Assembly: GCF_000444875.1 (NCBI RefSeq)
Contig: NC_021985.1
Coordinates: forward strand, 2,861,535 to 2,925,534
Reading direction: 5' to 3'
Length of the DNA stretch: 64,000 nt
Source of the DNA: Streptomyces collinus Tu 365
Lineage (GTDB): Bacteria; Actinomycetota; Actinomycetes; Streptomycetales; Streptomycetaceae
Positions 51,670 to 59,324 of the stretch are shown one piece after another. Both the position numbers and the translations under genes were made by a program. Position 1 is the stretch's first letter; every line of letters starts with the position of its first letter. Below the pieces are notes generated by a model. The model had not been told where the DNA came from. It ran no database searches and worked only from the letters and a program-made list of their open reading frames with translations.

Positions 51670-52439
51670 TCCGCGCACCGGTGGCCCAGCCGCTCCGACA
51701 GCTCCGCCGCGCCCTTGGCGGCCAGCTGCTCCAGCTCCGCCCGGCGCTCCTCGCTCCAGCGGATCATGGGGACCGAGATGGACAGGGCGGCGACGACCTT
51801 TGCGGCCCGGTCGCGCACCGGGGCCGCCACGCAGGACACGTCCGGGTTGGACTCACGGCTCTCCACCGCGATGCCCCGCCGCCTGATCTCCGCCAGGGCC
51901 TCGCGCAGCGCGGCCGGATCGGTGATGCTGTTCGGGGTCATCGCGGTCAGCTCGGCGCCGTCCGGTATCCGCGCGCCCAGCTCCTGCTCGGGCAGCGAGG
52001 CCAGCAGCATCTTGCCGACGGAGGTGCAGTGGGCGGGGAGGCGGCGGCCCGCGGCCGAGACCATGCGCACCGCGTGCGTGGAGTCGACCTTGGCGATGTA
52101 GATGACGTCGGTGCCTTCGAGGATGGCCACGTGGACCGTCTCGTCGCAGGTCTCCGCCACCGAGCGGGCCACCTGCTGCCCCTCGGCGGCGAGGTCGAGC
52201 TGCTCGGCGTAGCGGCTGCCGAGCTGGTACGGCCGCACGCCGAGCCGGTACCGTCCGGGCTGTCCCGGCACGGGCACGATGTACGAGCGTGCGGCGAGCG
52301 TGGTGACCAGTTCGTGCACGGTGGTGCGCGGCAGTTGCAGCCTGCGCACGATGTCGGGGGCGGAGAGCGTCCCGTCACCGTCGAGGAACAGCTCCAGTAT
52401 GTCGAGAGCCCGGGTCACGGCAGGCACGAGACGTCCCAC
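51666..52439 (-). CDS. IclR family regulator of sugar-acid catabolism
   Basis: A 257-residue IclR protein. The winged helix is at residues 8-65 (AVTRALDILELFLDG...LSAPDIVRRLQLPRTTVHELVTTLAARSYI) and the effector domain at 80-255 (GRRLPAHCTSVGKMLLASL, a typical IclR block). GTG start 52439 with GGGAGGGGG ahead; a longer open frame upstream lacks such a site. It is co-transcribed with the SMP-30 lactonase. A TGTT...AACA palindrome in its own promoter also occurs before the dehydratase and U32-like genes 17-20 kb away, so it may repress all three and be released by a sugar acid or lactone. Confidence 0.92.
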   Translation of the reverse strand: MGRLVPAVTRALDILELFLDGDGTLSAPDIVRRLQLPRTTVHELVTTLAARSYIVPVPGQPGRYRLGVRPYQLGSRYAEQLDLAAEGQQVARSVAETCDETVHVAILEGTDVIYIAKVDSTHAVRMVSAAGRRLPAHCTSVGKMLLASLPEQELGARIPDGAELTAMTPNSITDPAALREALAEIRRRGIAVESRESNPDVSCVAAPVRDRAAKVVAALSISVPMIRWSEERRAELEQLAAKGAAELSERLGHRCAE

Positions 52440-52471
52440 GTCCGGCCCCCTCCCTTGGGTCTGGGTGTCTG

Positions 52472-52488
52472 TGTTCGAAATTTCAACA
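52472..52488 (-). promoter_or_regulatory. IclR-like operator at the IclR gene promoter
   Basis: Reverse strand TGTTGAAATTTCGAACA, which is the palindrome TGTTCGAAATTTCGAACA with one base missing. It lies 33 bases before the IclR start codon and 74 before the divergent gene. Confidence 0.65.
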
Positions 52489-52561
52489 GACGATCGGCAT
52501 GGCGAACACAGGCTAGTCATCGCGGGTTGCGCGGGCAATGGTCCGGAGGCAGCCGGGCACC

Positions 52562-53128
52562 ATGGGTGCCATGGGACTCGATTTCCAGCTGGTGCTGCTG
52601 CGCCGCATGGCCGACCACAATCCGGACCTGGTCGAGGACGCCCGGCGCCGGCTGGGCGCGTCGGTCGCAGACATGCGGGAGACGAACAAGCGCTGGCAGG
52701 CGATGGTCCGCTCGCCCGGGTCCCGGTCCGCGGGCGCCCGCTACCGCTCGGTGCTCGGCCCGCCCGAGGACGTCGTCGCGCGCCGCCTCGGGGAAGTGGA
52801 CTGCGAGGCCCGCCGGTGGGCCCTGCCGCTCTGGCCCGAGCTGCGTTTCGAGGTGCTGGTCTCCCCCGACGGCGCGGTGTGGAACGAGTGGCTGGTGCGG
52901 GCGCCGGGTGCGCCGGCCCCGACGCTGCGCACCCTGGACGACCTGACCCCGTGGTCCTGCACGGTCGACGAGGCCGCCCGCGCCTTCGCCCCGGCCCGCC
53001 CGCTGGAGGGCACCGCCCCCACCCGCTGGGGGCTCGCCCTCACCGCTCCCGGCCGCGACGGCGTACGGCACGAGGTGGTCGCCGAGTTCACCTGGGGGCT
53101 GCTCCAGCGGACCGCGATCCGCGCGTAG
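52562..53128 (+). CDS. Hypothetical protein, conserved in Streptomyces type
   Basis: I do not recognise this gene. It encodes a soluble 188-residue protein with no signal peptide or membrane helix. The N-terminal third is helical and charged (RRMADHNPDLVEDARRRLGASVADMRETNKRWQAMV). The rest is Trp-rich with beta character (RRWALPLWPELRFEVLVSPDGAVWNEWLVR, TPTRWGLAL). Codon use is normal for the neighbourhood. GGAGG lies 12 bases before ATG 52562; ATG 52571, nine bases later, is an alternative start. It is divergent from the IclR gene, so the IclR operator could also affect it. Convergent with the SDR gene 18 bases away. Confidence 0.75.
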   Translation: MGAMGLDFQLVLLRRMADHNPDLVEDARRRLGASVADMRETNKRWQAMVRSPGSRSAGARYRSVLGPPEDVVARRLGEVDCEARRWALPLWPELRFEVLVSPDGAVWNEWLVRAPGAPAPTLRTLDDLTPWSCTVDEAARAFAPARPLEGTAPTRWGLALTAPGRDGVRHEVVAEFTWGLLQRTAIRA

Positions 53129-53146
53129 CGGGGGTCCCCGGGGGGG

Positions 53147-53977
53147 CTACGCGTCGAAGGCCGTCGCCCTGGCCTGCTTCTCCCAGGCCGTGACGTCCTC
53201 GCGGACCTGGTCGAGATGGGTCAGGACGGCGCTCACCCCGTCGTCGCCGAGCGGCAGCCGCAGCGGGGTCCGCTCCGCCTCCAGCGCGGCCAGGATGAGG
53301 GCCGCCGCCTTGGCGGGGTCACCGGGCTGCGTACCGTCGCCGCCCGCGACGAACCCGCGGGTCTCGCTCACCCTCGCGTACACCCCGCTGTCCGCGCTGA
53401 CCCCGGCCCGGGCGGAGTCCATCAGCGAGGTCCGGAACCCTCCCGGCTCCACGATCAGCACCTTGACGCCGAACTCCCGCACCTCGTCGGCGAGCGCCTC
53501 GGACATTCCCTCCAGCGCGAACTTCGTGCCGCTGTACGCCCCGAAGCCCGCGAAGGACATCTGCCCGCCCATACTGCTCATCTGCACGATCGCGCCGGAG
53601 CGCCGCTCCCGCATGTGCGGCAGCACCGCCCGCACCAGGGCCGCCGGACCGAAGAAGTGCAGCTCGAACAGGTCCCGCAGCTCCTGGTCCGTGGTCTCCT
53701 CGACAGCGCCGACGTGGGTGCGGCCCGCGTTGTTCACCAGCACGTCGATCCGCCCGTGCCGGGCCACCACGTCCCGTACGGCCCGCTCGATCGCGGCCAT
53801 GTCCGTGACGTCCAGCCGCAGCGCCTCCACCTGGTCGGGATGCGCGGCCACCAGCTCGTCCAGCGCCTCGGGCCGCCGGGCCGCGCCGACGACCACATCG
53901 CCCGCGGCGACCGCCGCCCGCGTGATCGCCCGCCCGAAGCCGCTGCTCGCACCGGTCACCAGCCATACCTTGTCCAC
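53147..53977 (-). CDS. Short-chain dehydrogenase/reductase
   Basis: A 276-residue classical SDR. NAD(P)-binding motif TGASSGFG (residues 8-15), LDVTD, NNAG (NNAGRTHVG), catalytic Ser in QMSSMGG and the YxxxK site as YSGTK. The Arg-containing GAARRPEALDEL after the second strand favours NADP. Substrate unknown; the sequence group is that of oxidoreductases annotated near ketoreductases of small molecules. GTG start 53977 with GGGGAG upstream. Confidence 0.92.
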   Translation of the reverse strand: MDKVWLVTGASSGFGRAITRAAVAAGDVVVGAARRPEALDELVAAHPDQVEALRLDVTDMAAIERAVRDVVARHGRIDVLVNNAGRTHVGAVEETTDQELRDLFELHFFGPAALVRAVLPHMRERRSGAIVQMSSMGGQMSFAGFGAYSGTKFALEGMSEALADEVREFGVKVLIVEPGGFRTSLMDSARAGVSADSGVYARVSETRGFVAGGDGTQPGDPAKAAALILAALEAERTPLRLPLGDDGVSAVLTHLDQVREDVTAWEKQARATAFDA

Positions 53978-54076
53978 GTCAACTCCCCGCCGTTCCTGCT
54001 GCCTTGTGACATGAACGAGCTTACGAGGCGCTGGTGGCCGGCGTCGGCGTCCGCCTGCGCGACGCGCGGACGGCCC

Positions 54077-54949
54077 CTAGGCTTCCGCAGCCGTCAGGAT
54101 CGCCTCCGTGACGCGCGGCAGCGAGGCCGGGTGCAGGAACAGGAACAGGTTCGGCTCGACCAGTTCCAGCTCCATCACGCGCGGCCGCCCGTCCTCCCCG
54201 TCCACGAGGTCCACGCGCGCGTACAGCAGCCCCGGTGCGCCGGGAACGGCCGCCAGCGCCTTCCCGGCGACGGCGAGTTCCTCGTCCGTGGGCTGCCAGG
54301 GCACCAGGTCGGGGTGGGCGACCTTGTCCGCGTCGTAAGGGGTGCCGGGTGCCAGGACGGCGCCCTTGCGGCTCGCGTGCAGCAGGCGGCCGCCGAAGAA
54401 CTGCAGCGCCCGCTCGCCGCTGACGTCGATGCTCCGCAGGTACGGCTGCACCATCGCGGTGAAGCCCTCCGCGTGCATCCGGGCGAGCTGCCGTACGGCC
54501 GTGTCGTGCCCGTCGGGGGTGTAGCGGGCGGCGAACCGGGCGCCCGCGCCGGAGGTCGGCTTGATCACGTACTCGTGGTCGGCGGGCAGCTCGGCGGGCT
54601 CGCCGGGAGCGACGTAGCGCGTGGGGACGGTGGGCACACCGGCCGCCGCCAGCTCACCGAGGTAGCGCTTGTCGGAGTTCCAGCGCACGACGGCGGCCGG
54701 ATTGGCCAGCCGGGTCATGGCGCCGACCCGCTCCACCCACGCCCCGAACTCCCGGGCCCGCCAGCTGTAGTCCCAGGTCGAGCGGATGAGGACGAGGTCG
54801 TAGCCGCCCCAGTCCGCCCGGGGGTCGTCCCAGTGCCGCGCCTCGGCGTCGGCCCCGGCCGCCCGCAGCGCCTCGACCAGCACCGGGAGGTCCCTGTCCT
54901 TGCCGGGCTCGGTGCCGGGGTCGTAGGTGGCGAGGGCTATGCGGGGCAC
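54077..54949 (-). CDS. ATP-grasp domain ligase (RimK/DcsG-like)
   Basis: A 290-residue ATP-grasp enzyme. The N-terminal domain has DLVLIRSTWDYSWRAREFGAWV, a block typical of the cycloserine-synthetase (DcsG)-like and prokaryotic glutathione-synthetase-like families. The ATP-grasp core has NSDKRYLGELAAAGVPTVPTRYV, EYVIKPTSGAGARF (ATP lysine and loop), MVQPYLRSIDVSGERALQFFGG, and the metal site VMELELVEPNLFLFL. It should join a carboxylate to an amine or thiol; partners are unknown. GTG 54949 with AAGGGAG before it. Divergent from the MerR-PP2C gene. Confidence 0.9.
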   Translation of the reverse strand: MPRIALATYDPGTEPGKDRDLPVLVEALRAAGADAEARHWDDPRADWGGYDLVLIRSTWDYSWRAREFGAWVERVGAMTRLANPAAVVRWNSDKRYLGELAAAGVPTVPTRYVAPGEPAELPADHEYVIKPTSGAGARFAARYTPDGHDTAVRQLARMHAEGFTAMVQPYLRSIDVSGERALQFFGGRLLHASRKGAVLAPGTPYDADKVAHPDLVPWQPTDEELAVAGKALAAVPGAPGLLYARVDLVDGEDGRPRVMELELVEPNLFLFLHPASLPRVTEAILTAAEA

Positions 54950-55023
54950 GTCGGACTCCCTTGCGTACGGCGGTTCGATCACCGGGGAGGCTAACAACCG
55001 GCCGGGGAACCGGGACAGCGCGT

Positions 55024-55054
55024 TTGACCTTCACCTTCGGGGAAGCCCCAGCAT
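55024..55054 (+). promoter_or_regulatory. MerR-type promoter of the MerR-PP2C gene
   Basis: TTGACC (55024-55029), 19-base spacer, CAGCAT (55049-55054). The spacer contains the dyad CTTC-GGG-GAAG (55035-55045). A 19-base spacer needs DNA distortion by a MerR protein, so the downstream product probably activates its own gene. Confidence 0.72.
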
Positions 55055-55085
55055 CGGTGGTGGACGACGAGAGCGCGAGGTGCTC

Positions 55086-56153
55086 ATGGAGTTGCTGACG
55101 ATCGGCGCCTTCGCCAAGGCGAGCCGGCTGTCGCCGAAGGCGCTGCGGCTGTACGACGAGCTGGATCTGCTGCGGCCCGCACGGGTCGATCCCTCCAGCG
55201 GCTACCGGTACTACGCCGTGCGGCAGCTGGAGCGGGCCCGGCTCGTGGCCTGGCTGCGGCGGCTCGGCATGCCGCTGGCCGGGATCCGCGCGGTGTGCGC
55301 CCTGGACCGGGCGGACGCCGCCCGGGAGGTCCGGGCGTACTGGGCGCGGGTGGAGGCGGAGACGGCCGTGCGCCGGGATCTCGCCGCGTTCCTCGTCGAC
55401 CAGCTGACGGCCGATTCGCGAAGGGATCACACCACCATGCTGGAACTGCGTTATGCCGCCCGCTCCGACCGTGGGCACGTCCGCACCGCCAACCAGGACA
55501 CGGTGTACGCGGGCCGCAGGCTGCTCGCCGTGGCCGACGGCTTCGGCACGGCGGGGGCGCCCGCGAGCAGCGCGGCCGTGGAGGCGCTGAAGTTCCTGGA
55601 CGAGGGGGAGGAACTCGCCGCGGGCGGTGTGCTGAACGTGCTGGAGGACGCCGTGCGGGGGGCGAGCGAGGCCGTCCTGGACCTCGCGGCGGACGGCGAG
55701 GAGGCCGGGACCACGCTGACCGCGCTGCTGTGGACCGGGTCGAAGCTGGCCCTCGTCCACATCGGGGACTCCCGGGTGTACCTGCTGCGGGACGGCGAGC
55801 TGTTCCGGATCACCCACGACCACAGCGTGGTCCAGTCCCTGATCGACGAGGGCAGGCTGACCCCCGAGGAGGCCGTCAGCCATCCGCAGCGGGCGCTGCT
55901 GCTGAAGGCGCTGGGCACGGACACCCCGCCGGTGCCGGACCTGCGGCTGCACGAGGCCCGGGCGGGCGACCGCTACCTGCTGTGCTCCGACGGCCTGTCC
56001 ACGGTCGTCCCGGACGTGCGGATCCGGGCGCTGCTGGCCGCCTCCCCCGCCCCGGACACCACCGCGCACGCCCTGATCGAGGCGGCGAACGCGGCCGGTG
56101 GCCCGGACAACGTGAGCTGCGTCGTCGCCGATCTGGTGGAAGCGGCGGCCTGA
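55086..56153 (+). CDS. MerR transcription factor fused to a PP2C protein phosphatase
   Basis: A 355-residue two-domain protein. Residues 1-75 are a MerR winged helix (TIGAFAKASRLSPKALRLYDELDLLRPARVDPSSGYRYY). Residues 75-117 are the MerR helix (AAREVRAYWARVEAETAVRRDLAAFL), and 119-355 a PPM/PP2C phosphatase. All four metal aspartates are present: NQD (near 138), VADGFG (near 150), CSDGLS (near 299) and GGPDNVSC (near 340). The canonical NED is NQD here. So it should bind DNA and dephosphorylate Ser/Thr. Start ATG 55086 with GCGAGG six bases upstream. Its promoter has MerR-type spacing, indicating autoregulation. Confidence 0.92.
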   Translation: MELLTIGAFAKASRLSPKALRLYDELDLLRPARVDPSSGYRYYAVRQLERARLVAWLRRLGMPLAGIRAVCALDRADAAREVRAYWARVEAETAVRRDLAAFLVDQLTADSRRDHTTMLELRYAARSDRGHVRTANQDTVYAGRRLLAVADGFGTAGAPASSAAVEALKFLDEGEELAAGGVLNVLEDAVRGASEAVLDLAADGEEAGTTLTALLWTGSKLALVHIGDSRVYLLRDGELFRITHDHSVVQSLIDEGRLTPEEAVSHPQRALLLKALGTDTPPVPDLRLHEARAGDRYLLCSDGLSTVVPDVRIRALLAASPAPDTTAHALIEAANAAGGPDNVSCVVADLVEAAA

Positions 56154-56521
56154 TCCGGTCGGGCCCGGGGCCACGGCACCGACCGGACCGGCCGCGTACA
56201 CCGCCATGGACGGGTCGCCACCGGAGCAGGTCGAACGGGCCGCGCTTCTCGATCAGCCGCCGGTCGCCGCCCAGCACGGTGCGTGCTCGACGGCGGCGGG
56301 CAGGGCGGAATGCCCGGCCGTGCCCGTCGACGGCGGGCGGCCGTGCGCCGCGCGGGGGCGCGGTCGACCGGGCCCGGCTGCCCGGGCTCGGCCATCCGGC
56401 GCTCAGGTCGGCCGAATTGCGGCTCGCGGCCGACTTGAGCACGGTCGTCGGAACGCGGCGGCTGGTGTAGGAAGGTGTCGACGTCCCCGAGCCCGTCACC
56501 GAGTCCCAAGGAGTGCGCCGC
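56154..56521. other. Intergenic region between MerR-PP2C and matB
   Basis: A 368-base gap. The matB ribosome site AAGGAG is at 56507-56512. A reverse-strand open stretch (about 56170-56480) reads GDRRLIEKRGPFDLLRWRPV in part and has some coding-like bias, but lacks a start with ribosome site and matches no family I know. It could be a decayed gene. No hairpin of note. Confidence 0.5.
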
Positions 56522-57970
56522 GTGTCCTCCCTCTTCCCCGCCCTGGCGGACGGTCCGGGCGAGCGGGTCGCCCTGCGGTTCGGCGAACGGTCGCTGACGT
56601 ACGGCGCGCTCGCGGGCGCGGCGGGTGCGCTCGCCGCCCGCCTCCGCGATGCCGGCCGGGTCGCCGTGTGGGCGACTCCGGAACTGGAGACCGCCGTCGC
56701 GGTGACGGGCGCCCTGCTCGCCGGGGTGCCCGCGGTGCCGCTGAACCCGAGGTCGGGCGGCCGGGAGCTGGCCCACATCGTCACCGACAGCGCCCCGGAC
56801 CTGGTGCTGACCGCGCCCGGCGCCGAGGTGCCCGCCGAACTCGGCCGCCTCGCCCGGATCGAGGTGGACGCCTGCGCCGTGGGCACCGTGCCCGAGGAGC
56901 GGGCCGGGGACACCGACCCGGCGCTGGTCGTCTACACCTCCGGCACCACCGGCCCGCCCAAGGGCGCGGTCATCCCGCGCCGTGCCCTCGCCACGACGCT
57001 GGACGCGCTCGCCGACGCCTGGCAGTGGACCGGCGACGACGTGCTGGTGCACGGCCTGCCCCTGTTCCACGTGCACGGTCTGGTGCTGGGCGTGCTCGGC
57101 CCGCTGCGGCGCGGCGGCGCGGTGCGGCACCTGGGCCGGTTCGGCACCGAGGGCGTGGCCCGGGAGCTGAACGACGGCGCGACCATGCTGTTCGGGGTGC
57201 CGACGATGTACCACCGGATCGCCGAGGCCCTCCCGGACGAGCCCGAGCTGGTCAAGGCCCTGGCCGGGGCCCGGCTGCTGGTCTCCGGCTCGGCGGCGCT
57301 GCCCGTGCACGACCACGAGCGGATCCTGGCCGCGACCGGCCGCCGGGTGATCGAGCGCTACGGCATGACGGAGACGCTGATGAACACCAGCGTGCGCGCC
57401 GACGGCCCGGCCGGGACCGGCACGGTCGGGGTGCCGCTGCCGGGCGTGGAGCTGCGGCTGGTGGAGGAGGACGGCACGGAGGTGGCCGGGTACGACGGGG
57501 AGACCGTCGGGGAGATCCAGGTGCGCGGCCCGAACCTGTTCACCGAGTACCTGAACCGGCCCGACGCGACCGCCGCCGCGTTCACCGCCGACGGCTTCTT
57601 CCGCACCGGCGACATGGCCGTGCGCGAGAGCGACGGCGGGGTGCGCATCGTCGGGCGCAAGGCCACCGACCTGATCAAGAGCGGCGGTTACAAGATCGGG
57701 GCGGGCGAGATCGAGAACGCGCTGCTGGAGCACCCGGGGGTGCGCGAGGCCGCGGTGACCGGGGAGCCGGACGCGGACCTCGGCGAGCGCATCGTGGCGT
57801 GGATCGTCCCGGCGGACCCGGGCGCCCCGCCGTCCCTGGAGGAACTGGCCGGGCACGTGGCCCGGCGGCTGGCTCCGCACAAGCGGCCGCGCGTGCTCCA
57901 CCTTCTTGACGCGCTGCCGCGCAACGACATGGGGAAGATCATGAAGCGTGCGCTGGTGGCCGATGCCTGA
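56522..57970 (+). CDS. matB: Malonyl-CoA synthetase
   Basis: A 482-residue ANL-superfamily acyl-CoA synthetase that makes malonyl- or methylmalonyl-CoA from the diacid, ATP and CoA. ATP motif VYTSGTTGPPKGAV, VSGSAALPVHDHER, RYGMTETLMNTSVRADG (the Arg of this loop is the malonate-binding MatB signature), DGFFRTGDMAV, and the catalytic lysine in RNDMGKIMKRAL. It reads through almost colinearly with the S. coelicolor MatB I know, which has a solved structure. GTG start 56522 with AAGGAG nine bases upstream. Its last eight bases overlap the fused carboxyltransferase, so both may supply or use malonyl-type CoA esters. Confidence 0.96.
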   Translation: MSSLFPALADGPGERVALRFGERSLTYGALAGAAGALAARLRDAGRVAVWATPELETAVAVTGALLAGVPAVPLNPRSGGRELAHIVTDSAPDLVLTAPGAEVPAELGRLARIEVDACAVGTVPEERAGDTDPALVVYTSGTTGPPKGAVIPRRALATTLDALADAWQWTGDDVLVHGLPLFHVHGLVLGVLGPLRRGGAVRHLGRFGTEGVARELNDGATMLFGVPTMYHRIAEALPDEPELVKALAGARLLVSGSAALPVHDHERILAATGRRVIERYGMTETLMNTSVRADGPAGTGTVGVPLPGVELRLVEEDGTEVAGYDGETVGEIQVRGPNLFTEYLNRPDATAAAFTADGFFRTGDMAVRESDGGVRIVGRKATDLIKSGGYKIGAGEIENALLEHPGVREAAVTGEPDADLGERIVAWIVPADPGAPPSLEELAGHVARRLAPHKRPRVLHLLDALPRNDMGKIMKRALVADA

Positions 57971-59324
57971 GCGGCTGTCGGCACGGGAGGTCCTGGCGCT
58001 GGTCGCCGACGAGGGGACGTTCGGCGAACTCGCCGTCGCCACGCGCCGGCCGGCGGTGGACGGCCCGCTCGGCTGGCAGGGGTACGACGCCTCCCGGGCC
58101 CGCGCCGCCGAGCGCACCGGCGAGGAGGAGTCCGTCGTCTGCGGCACCGCGAGCGTCGGCGGCACCCGGGCGGTGCTGCTCGCGTTCGAGTTCGGCTTCC
58201 TCGGCGGCTCGCTGGGCGAACGCACCGGCGACCGACTGGAGGCGGCGTACCGGCACGCGCGGGCCCACCGGCTGCCGGTCGTGCCGCTGGTCGCCACCGG
58301 CGGCAGCCGGATGCAGGAGGGCATGCTCGCCCTCACCCAGCTCCAGCGGGTGGCCCGGGAGTCGGCGCTCACCCGGGAGGCGGGCCTGCCGCAGATCGCG
58401 GTGGTGCGCGACCCGACGACCGGCGGCGGCTGGGCCACCCTCGGCGCCGGGGCCGACGTGGTCCTGGCCCTTCCCGGTGCCCAGGTCGGCTTCGCCGGTT
58501 CCCGGGTACGGCCCCGGGACGCGGACCCGGCCGCCTACACGGCCGAGGCACAGGTGGCCGCCGGGTCGGCGGACGCCGTGGTGCGGCCCGGGGAGCTGCG
58601 CGCGGTGCTCGGCACCTGGCTGCGGCTGCTCACCAGCCCGGCGACGGAGGCACCCGCACCGCGCGCCCTCGGTCCGGCCGCGCTGCCCGGCTCCGGCTGG
58701 GAGGCCGTCCGCCGGGCCCGCTCCCCCGAACGCCCTCGCGCGGAAGCCTACTTGGACGCCTACTTCAGCCACCGGGCCGCGCTCGGCGGCGACCGCTGCG
58801 GCGGTGTCGACCCCGGCGGCATGCTGTGCGGGTTCGGTGCGCGCGACGGCCGTACGGTGGCGTACGCGGCGCAGACCGGAGCGCCCACCCGGCCGGCCGG
58901 GTACCGGACCGCGGCCCGGCTGATCCGGCTCGCCGACCGGCTTGACATCCCGGTGCTGACCCTGGTGGACACCCCGGGTGCGGCCAACGACGCCGAGGCG
59001 GAACGGCAGGGGGCCGGGGCGGCGATCGCCGACGTGTTCTCGGCGGTGGCCTGCGCGCGGGTGCCGGTCACCACGCTGGTCGTCGGGGAGGGCGGCTCCG
59101 GCGGGGCGCTGGCGCTGGCCGCACCGGGCAACACCTGGGTCACGCCCGACAGTTACTTCTCGGTGATAGCGCCGGAACTCGCGGCGGCCATCCTCAAGCG
59201 GCCGCCGCACGAGGTGGAGGCGACGGCGGACCAGCTGCGCATCAGGCCGCAGGACCTGGTGGAGCTGGGGGTGGTCCGCGGCGTCGTCGAGGCCGCGGGC
59301 CACCCCCCGTCCCGGGCTACCTGA
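57963..59324 (+). CDS. Fused acyl-CoA carboxylase carboxyltransferase (beta plus alpha domains)
   Basis: A 453-residue biotin-dependent carboxyltransferase in which the AccD-like and AccA-like halves are joined. The N-terminal half has FEFGFLGGSLGERTGDRLEAAYRHA and LVATGGSRMQEGMLALTQLQR; the C-terminal half has TLVDTPGAANDAEAERQGAGAAIADVF and VVGEGGSGGALALAAPGN. The N-terminal Cys4 zinc finger of bacterial AccD is missing. It would transfer CO2 from biotin to an acyl-CoA (acetyl- or propionyl-type); the biotin carboxylase subunit is not nearby. ATG 57963 lies within the end of matB. It overlaps the convergent protease gene by eight bases. Confidence 0.9.
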   Translation: MPERLSAREVLALVADEGTFGELAVATRRPAVDGPLGWQGYDASRARAAERTGEEESVVCGTASVGGTRAVLLAFEFGFLGGSLGERTGDRLEAAYRHARAHRLPVVPLVATGGSRMQEGMLALTQLQRVARESALTREAGLPQIAVVRDPTTGGGWATLGAGADVVLALPGAQVGFAGSRVRPRDADPAAYTAEAQVAAGSADAVVRPGELRAVLGTWLRLLTSPATEAPAPRALGPAALPGSGWEAVRRARSPERPRAEAYLDAYFSHRAALGGDRCGGVDPGGMLCGFGARDGRTVAYAAQTGAPTRPAGYRTAARLIRLADRLDIPVLTLVDTPGAANDAEAERQGAGAAIADVFSAVACARVPVTTLVVGEGGSGGALALAAPGNTWVTPDSYFSVIAPELAAAILKRPPHEVEATADQLRIRPQDLVELGVVRGVVEAAGHPPSRAT

